Shown here piece after piece: positions 59,873 through 64,000 of a stretch of DNA of 64,000 nt (its first letter is position 1; every line of letters begins with the position of its first letter). This DNA comes from Nocardioides sp. 503. GTDB lineage: Bacteria > Actinomycetota > Actinomycetes > Propionibacteriales > Nocardioidaceae. The DNA lies in contig NZ_SPUI01000009.1 of the NCBI RefSeq assembly GCF_004522095.1, positions 1 through 64,000 of the forward strand. The letters run 5' to 3'. The position numbers and the translations under genes were made by a program. The notes under the pieces are model-generated. The model saw only the letters and a program-made list of their open reading frames with translations. It made no database searches and was not told the origin of the DNA.

Positions 59873-60547
59873 ATGACTGACACTCCCGTCGACGCTGACG
59901 TCGACCTCAACGACCCCGAGGCCACCGGCCCGGCCGACGCCGACATCGACGTCGCCACCGAGACCGAGGGCGACCGCACCGTGCGCTTCGAGCGCGACGC
60001 GCTGCCGTTCCTCGACCAGCTGTACTCCGCGGCCATGCGCATGACGCGCAACCCGGCCGACGCCGAGGACCTGGTCCAGGAGACGTTCGCCAAGGCCTAC
60101 TCGTCCTTCCACCAGTTCCGCCCGGGCACCAACCTCAAGGCGTGGCTCTACCGGATCCTGACGAACACCTTCATCAACACCTACCGCAAGAAGCAGCGCC
60201 AGCCGCAGCAGTCGATGTCCGAGGACGTCGAGGACTGGCAGCTCGCCCGCGCGGAGTCCCACAGCTCGAGCGGGCTGAAGTCCGCCGAGATGGAGGCACT
60301 CGAGCACCTGCCCGACTCGCAGGTCAAGGACGCCCTCCAGCGGCTCCCCGAGGAGTTCCGCCTCGCGGTCTACCTCGCCGACGTCGAGGGCTTCGCCTAC
60401 AAGGAGATCGCCGAGATCATGGACACCCCCATCGGGACCGTGATGTCGCGGCTCCACCGCGGCCGTCGCCAGCTGCGCGACATGCTGTCCGACTACGTCC
60501 GCACCAACGACCTGCTCCGGGTCGGCCACGACGGAGGCCAGTCATGA
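59873..60547 (+). CDS. sigR: RNA polymerase ECF sigma factor SigR/SigH (thiol-oxidative stress)
   Basis: 224 residues from ATG 59873. Region 2 is LPFLDQLYSAAMRMTRNPADAEDLVQETFAKAYSSFHQFRPGTNLKAWLYRILTNTFINTYRKKQR, and region 4 is LPEEFRLAVYLADVEGFAYKEIAEIMDTPIGTVMSRLHRGRRQLRDMLSDYVR. The closeness to SigR and SigH and the rsrA gene directly downstream fix the identity. An in-frame ATG at 59807 would add 22 residues. In Streptomyces a longer isoform made from an upstream start is unstable and sustains the feedback loop, and the SigR promoter here excludes that start from its own transcript. The sigma directs thioredoxin, mycothiol and protease genes. Confidence 0.96.
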   Translation: MTDTPVDADVDLNDPEATGPADADIDVATETEGDRTVRFERDALPFLDQLYSAAMRMTRNPADAEDLVQETFAKAYSSFHQFRPGTNLKAWLYRILTNTFINTYRKKQRQPQQSMSEDVEDWQLARAESHSSSGLKSAEMEALEHLPDSQVKDALQRLPEEFRLAVYLADVEGFAYKEIAEIMDTPIGTVMSRLHRGRRQLRDMLSDYVRTNDLLRVGHDGGQS

Positions 60548-60822
60548 GCGAGCACCAGCACCCCGACGAGATGTCGCGCGAGCAGTGTGCCGACTACCTC
60601 GAGCGGATCGTCTACTTCATCGACAACGAGCTCGACGAGGCCGACTGCTCGGCCGTGCGCGAGCACCTCGACACGTGCAACCCCTGCCTGGTCAAGTACG
60701 ACCTGCAGCGCACGGTCAAGTCCGTCGTCGCCCGGTCCTGCTCGGAGACCGCGCCGCTCGAGCTGCGCGAGCGCGTGCTCTTCCGGCTGCGCGAGGTCCA
60801 GGTCCAGATCACCGAGCGCTGA
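60544..60822 (+). CDS. rsrA: RsrA-type zinc anti-sigma factor
   Basis: 92 residues from an ATGA overlap with sigR. The ZAS domain is complete: Cys15, then His41 and the HxxxCxxC cysteines Cys45 and Cys48 (HLDTCNPC), plus Cys35. In RsrA one Cys, the His and the CxxC pair bind zinc; on thiol oxidation a disulfide forms, zinc is lost and SigR is released. The spacing fits RsrA/RshA exactly. Being translated with sigR keeps the two proteins in balance. Confidence 0.95.
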   Translation: MSEHQHPDEMSREQCADYLERIVYFIDNELDEADCSAVREHLDTCNPCLVKYDLQRTVKSVVARSCSETAPLELRERVLFRLREVQVQITER

Positions 60823-60859
60823 GCTCCGGCCGCCCGTACGTGCCCCGCGTGACCGCGCC

Positions 60860-61534
60860 ATGAGCACGACCACCCTGGTCTTCGACGTCCTCGGCACCCT
60901 GCTCGACGAGGACGCCGGCCGGCTCGCTGCCGCCCGAGAGGTCGTCGGCGACGGGGCCGAGGGCTTCGTGGCCCGCTGGGAGGAGCTCTCGCAGGAGGCC
61001 ACGCGCGCGATGCGGGAGGGACGACGTCCCTACGCCGTCGCCGAGACGGTCAGCGCCGAGGCGGTCCTCGCCGTGGCGGCCGAGCGGGGCGAGCGGCTGA
61101 CCGAGGCCGAGGTCGACCGCCTGGCCGGGGCCGGTCGCCACCTGGAGCCGTTCCCCGAGGTGGTCGACACGCTCGACCGGCTCGCGGGCTCGTACGCGCT
61201 CGTGGCCCTCACCAACGCCGGCACCGCGCAGGCCCACGCGATGTCGCGGTCCGCCGGGCTGCGCTGGACCACCCTGGTGTCGGGGGAGACCGTCGGCGCC
61301 TACAAGCCCGATGCCCGGATGTACGAGCACGTCGTCCGCACCCTCCAGCTGGACGTGGGGGAGTGCGTCTTCGTCGCGGCGCACCCCTGGGACCTCGACG
61401 CCGCGGCGCGGCACGGCTTCCGGACGGCCTACGTCGACCGCTCGCACAGCACGGCCGCGGAGATGGCGGCGTTCGCGCGGCGCTTCGACCACGTCGCGGG
61501 CGACCTCGCGGCCCTCGCGACGCTGCTGCCCTAG
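60860..61534 (+). CDS. HAD-superfamily hydrolase (haloacid dehalogenase type II-like)
   Basis: 224 residues from ATG 60860. Motif I is VFDVLGTLLD with the nucleophile Asp9, in a type II dehalogenase-like context rather than the DxD of phosphatases. Motif II is VALTNAGTAQAHAM. Motif III and IV are represented by GAYKPDARMYEHVV and VFVAAHPWDLDAAARHGFRTAYVDR. The second acid of motif I is missing, which favours dehalogenase or an unusual hydrolase over a phosphatase. The AHPWDLDAAARHG block is typical of type II. It follows rsrA by 37 bases; co-regulation is possible. Confidence 0.88.
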   Translation: MSTTTLVFDVLGTLLDEDAGRLAAAREVVGDGAEGFVARWEELSQEATRAMREGRRPYAVAETVSAEAVLAVAAERGERLTEAEVDRLAGAGRHLEPFPEVVDTLDRLAGSYALVALTNAGTAQAHAMSRSAGLRWTTLVSGETVGAYKPDARMYEHVVRTLQLDVGECVFVAAHPWDLDAAARHGFRTAYVDRSHSTAAEMAAFARRFDHVAGDLAALATLLP

Positions 61535-61642
61535 CGTCGTTCCGTCGGCGCGCCTCGGCGGACCGCTGAGAAAGCGCGGCGATGGTGGTCTCACCAGGAA
61601 GCGACCGCGGATCCGCCGCGGCCTCGACCCGAGGAGTCTGCG

Positions 61643-62122
<480 letters not shown>

Positions 62123-62150
62123 CGGTCTGCCCCGGGTCGGGGGCCGGACA

Positions 62151-63578
62151 TCAGCGCCCGGCCGCCGGCGCCGGCGCCCGCGCCGGGAGGGCGAGGGAGA
62201 GGGCGACTGCCAGACCGGAGAGGCCGGTGGCCCACCAGAACGCGGCGTGGAACCCGCTGATGACGCCACCCGCGTCGGTGACGCTGTGGGCGAGGATCAT
62301 GGCGAGGACCGCGATGCCCAGGGAGCCCCCGAGCTGCTGGGCGACGCGGGTGAGGATGCTGGCGTCGGGCATCTCGTGGCGCTGCAGCCCGACGTAGGCG
62401 CCGGTCATGAGGGGGATGACGACGGCGCCGAGGCCGAAGCCGCGCACGACCAGGGTGGCCATGAGCCACCACGTGCTGGTGTGCTCGTCGGCGAACGCGA
62501 ACGGGATCGTGCCGAGGGTGATGACCGCGAAGCCGGCCAGGGCCACCCAGCGGCCGCCGATCGAGTCGGTGAGCCTGCCTGCGAGGCTGCGGGAGGCGAG
62601 CGCGCCGATGCCTTGGGGGACCAGGAGCAGCCCGGCGTGCAGGGCGTCCTCCCCGCGGACCTGCTGCCAGTACAGCGGCAGGAGGAGCATCGCGCCGTAC
62701 AGCGCGACGCCGGTCAGCAGGAGCAGGGCCGAGGACGTCGCCACCGAGCGGTGGCGCAGCAGCCTGACGTCGATCAACGCCCGCTCGCCGCGGTGCAGGG
62801 CCCAGGCCACGAAGCCGCCCAGCAGCACCAGACCGGCGAGCATCGGCACCAGGACGCGGGAGGCTCCGAAGCCGCCGGCCTCGCCGACCTGGGTCAACCC
62901 GTAGATCACGCCGACCACTCCGGGCGTGACCAGCAGTGCGCCGACGTGGTCGAGGGGGACGCGCCGTCCGGGTTCGTCGGCCGGGAAGAGCCGGAGGGCG
63001 AGGACCAGCCCGACCAGGCCGAGCGGGAGGTTGACCAGGAACAGCCAGCGCCACGACAGCGAGTCCAGGATGATGCCGCCCAGCACCGGTCCCAGGATCG
63101 GCCCCAGTGCCGCCGGCAGGCTCACCATGGCCATCAGCCTCCCGAGGCTGCGACCCCCGGCGGCCTGCATCAGGACCGTGGTCATCAGCGGCATCATCAC
63201 CCCGCCGCCGGCGCCCTGGAGGGCTCGGAAGGCGATCAGGCTGGGGGCGTCCCAGGCCAGGGCGCACAGGACCGATCCCACGGTGAAGGTCGTGAGGGCG
63301 AGCAGCCACAGGCGCTTGCTGCCGAGCCGTCCCTGGGCCCAGCCGGTGAGCGGGATGGTCACGAACATCGCCAGCAGGTAGACCGAGCCGATCCACTGGA
63401 TGGTGGAGACCGGTGCGTCCAGCGACCGGCCGAGGCTCTCGATCCCGACGCTGACGATGGTGGTGTCGAGGATGACCGCGACCGCGCCGACGATGATCGC
63501 CAGCACGAGCCGCCTCAGCTGGGGGTCCAGGGACGCGTCGCTCGCCGCGGCAGGGGCGGTTGGAAGGGGACGGCTCAT
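62151..63578 (-). CDS. MFS transporter, DHA2 (EmrB/QacA) family
   Basis: 475 residues from ATG 63578. Fourteen hydrophobic helices of DHA2 type: LDTTIVSVGIESLGRSL (motif D1), STIQWIGSVYLLAMFVTIPLTGWAQGRLGSKRLW (motif A region), FRALQGAGGGVMMPLMTTV, PAALGPILGPVLGGIILDSLSWRWLFLVNLPLGLVG (motif C). The typical role is proton-coupled export of drugs. It is divergent from a TetR regulator with operator-like sequence between, the usual arrangement for a drug-induced efflux pump. Confidence 0.92.
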   Translation of the reverse strand: MSRPLPTAPAAASDASLDPQLRRLVLAIIVGAVAVILDTTIVSVGIESLGRSLDAPVSTIQWIGSVYLLAMFVTIPLTGWAQGRLGSKRLWLLALTTFTVGSVLCALAWDAPSLIAFRALQGAGGGVMMPLMTTVLMQAAGGRSLGRLMAMVSLPAALGPILGPVLGGIILDSLSWRWLFLVNLPLGLVGLVLALRLFPADEPGRRVPLDHVGALLVTPGVVGVIYGLTQVGEAGGFGASRVLVPMLAGLVLLGGFVAWALHRGERALIDVRLLRHRSVATSSALLLLTGVALYGAMLLLPLYWQQVRGEDALHAGLLLVPQGIGALASRSLAGRLTDSIGGRWVALAGFAVITLGTIPFAFADEHTSTWWLMATLVVRGFGLGAVVIPLMTGAYVGLQRHEMPDASILTRVAQQLGGSLGIAVLAMILAHSVTDAGGVISGFHAAFWWATGLSGLAVALSLALPARAPAPAAGR

Positions 63579-63593
63579 GGCGCTGCTCTCTTT

Positions 63594-63611
63594 AGATACA
63601 GGAATGTGTCT
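63594..63611. promoter_or_regulatory. Operator-like palindrome between MFS exporter and tetR
   Basis: AGATACA-GGAA-TGTGTCT is an imperfect palindrome (6 of 7 pairs) in the 67-base divergent gap, next to GTCT-TCGAG-AGAC at 63607-63619. TAAGAT at 63634-63639 is a plausible -10 box for the TetR gene, only 7 bases before its GTG, which would make the transcript nearly leaderless. The TetR protein probably binds here and represses both genes. Confidence 0.5.
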
Positions 63612-63645
63612 TCGAGAGACTAGGGACCTGCGATAAGATACGCAA

Positions 63646-64000
63646 GTGAATCTTGAAGACGGCTCGGCACGTCGGCGTCGCGGCGCCGTCCTGGAGGCCG
63701 CCCTCCTGGAGGCGGCCTGGCAGGAGCTGTGCGACGTCGGGTACGGCGCCCTGACCATCGACGCGGTCGCGCAGCGGGCGCAGACCAGTCGACCGGTGAT
63801 CTACCGACGGTGGGCGACCAAGGCGGAGCTGGTCCGCGCCGCCGTCGAGCACGCGCTGCGTCGCGAGGAGGCCGAGGTGCCCGACACGGGGTCCCTGCGC
63901 GGCGACCTGGTGGCGACGATGCGTCTGGCGAACGGACGCACCGTCACCTCCGCGGCCATGCTCACCTACTACCTCGGCTCCTACTTCCAGGAGACCGGCA
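63646..64000 (+). CDS. TetR/AcrR-family regulator, cut by the window end
   Basis: The first 118 residues from GTG 63646 are visible. RGAVLEAALLEAAWQELCDVGYGALTIDAVAQRAQTSRPVIYRRWATKAELVRAAVEHAL is a TetR helix-turn-helix, with TSRPVIYRRWATKAEL as the recognition region. The ligand-binding domain begins (TYYLGSYFQETG) and runs off the window. It is divergent from the MFS exporter gene, which is the likely target. Confidence 0.92.
   Translation, partial: MNLEDGSARRRRGAVLEAALLEAAWQELCDVGYGALTIDAVAQRAQTSRPVIYRRWATKAELVRAAVEHALRREEAEVPDTGSLRGDLVATMRLANGRTVTSAAMLTYYLGSYFQETG

Overview
The window is high-GC DNA (about 72% by eye) with many GTG starts, dense ATGA/GTGA translational overlaps and actinobacterial markers: UPF0182, PPA1309, DUF2342-type metalloprotease, YlbL-like PDZ/S16 protease, SigR/RsrA and a SARP/BTAD regulator pair. 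Family content and gene style point to the Nocardioidaceae, most likely Nocardioides or a close relative. This is a judgement from protein style, not from a database match.

Layout. (1) 0.2-11.9 kb is a conserved chromosomal block: a TOMM/E1-like protein, a small zinc-ribbon protein, enoyl-CoA hydratase, PHP phosphoesterase, YgjP-like peptidase, NUDIX, DUF2342, MoaE, PDZ/S16 protease, PPA1309 and UPF0182, ending in an initiator tRNA with its own promoter and terminator. From memory the order resembles the mycobacterial Rv3193c-Rv3196 neighbourhood. (2) 11.9-21.2 kb, directly behind the tRNA, is a four-gene RNA-repair cluster. It holds a small beta-grasp-like protein ending in Gly-Gly, a giant HEAT/DUF4132-type protein, the Hen1 3'-terminal RNA 2'-O-methyltransferase, and the polynucleotide kinase/phosphatase/ligase Pnkp. 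(3) 21.2-37.1 kb is accessory: an MFS/DUF4865 pair, proline dehydrogenase, secreted proteins, two large SARP/BTAD regulators, a GNAT enzyme, a UDP-glucose epimerase-like protein, ACC deaminase and its GntR regulator. Six intergenic regions here share one composite element: two CAAG boxes exactly 11 bp apart, then 12 bases, then a GSTGGNCC-like box, always pointing at the downstream gene. I read this as a local regulon of one of the SARP proteins.

(4) 37.2-48.2 kb holds a UvrA-like protein, an alpha/beta hydrolase, a WYL regulator, and a translationally coupled five-gene cell-envelope glycosylation operon with two paralogous polytopic GT-C-like proteins flanking a DPM1-type GT2. (5) 48.2-57.7 kb is mixed housekeeping: cysteine dioxygenase-like cupin, secreted metalloprotease, cytidylyltransferase, DUF445, S4 protein, a 5'-truncated fructosamine kinase, FKBP, CBS protein, HisN-type phosphatase, RsgA and AroA. 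(6) 57.8-64 kb contains DoxX, SRAP, an alpha/beta hydrolase, and sigR-rsrA with a textbook GGAAT-N18-GTT autoregulatory promoter. HAD and VOC proteins follow, then an MFS exporter with a divergent TetR gene cut by the window end.

No rRNA, CRISPR array, transposase, integrase or phage gene was seen. The strongest novelty candidates are the Gly-Gly protein/DUF4132/Hen1/Pnkp cluster and the CAAG-repeat regulon.
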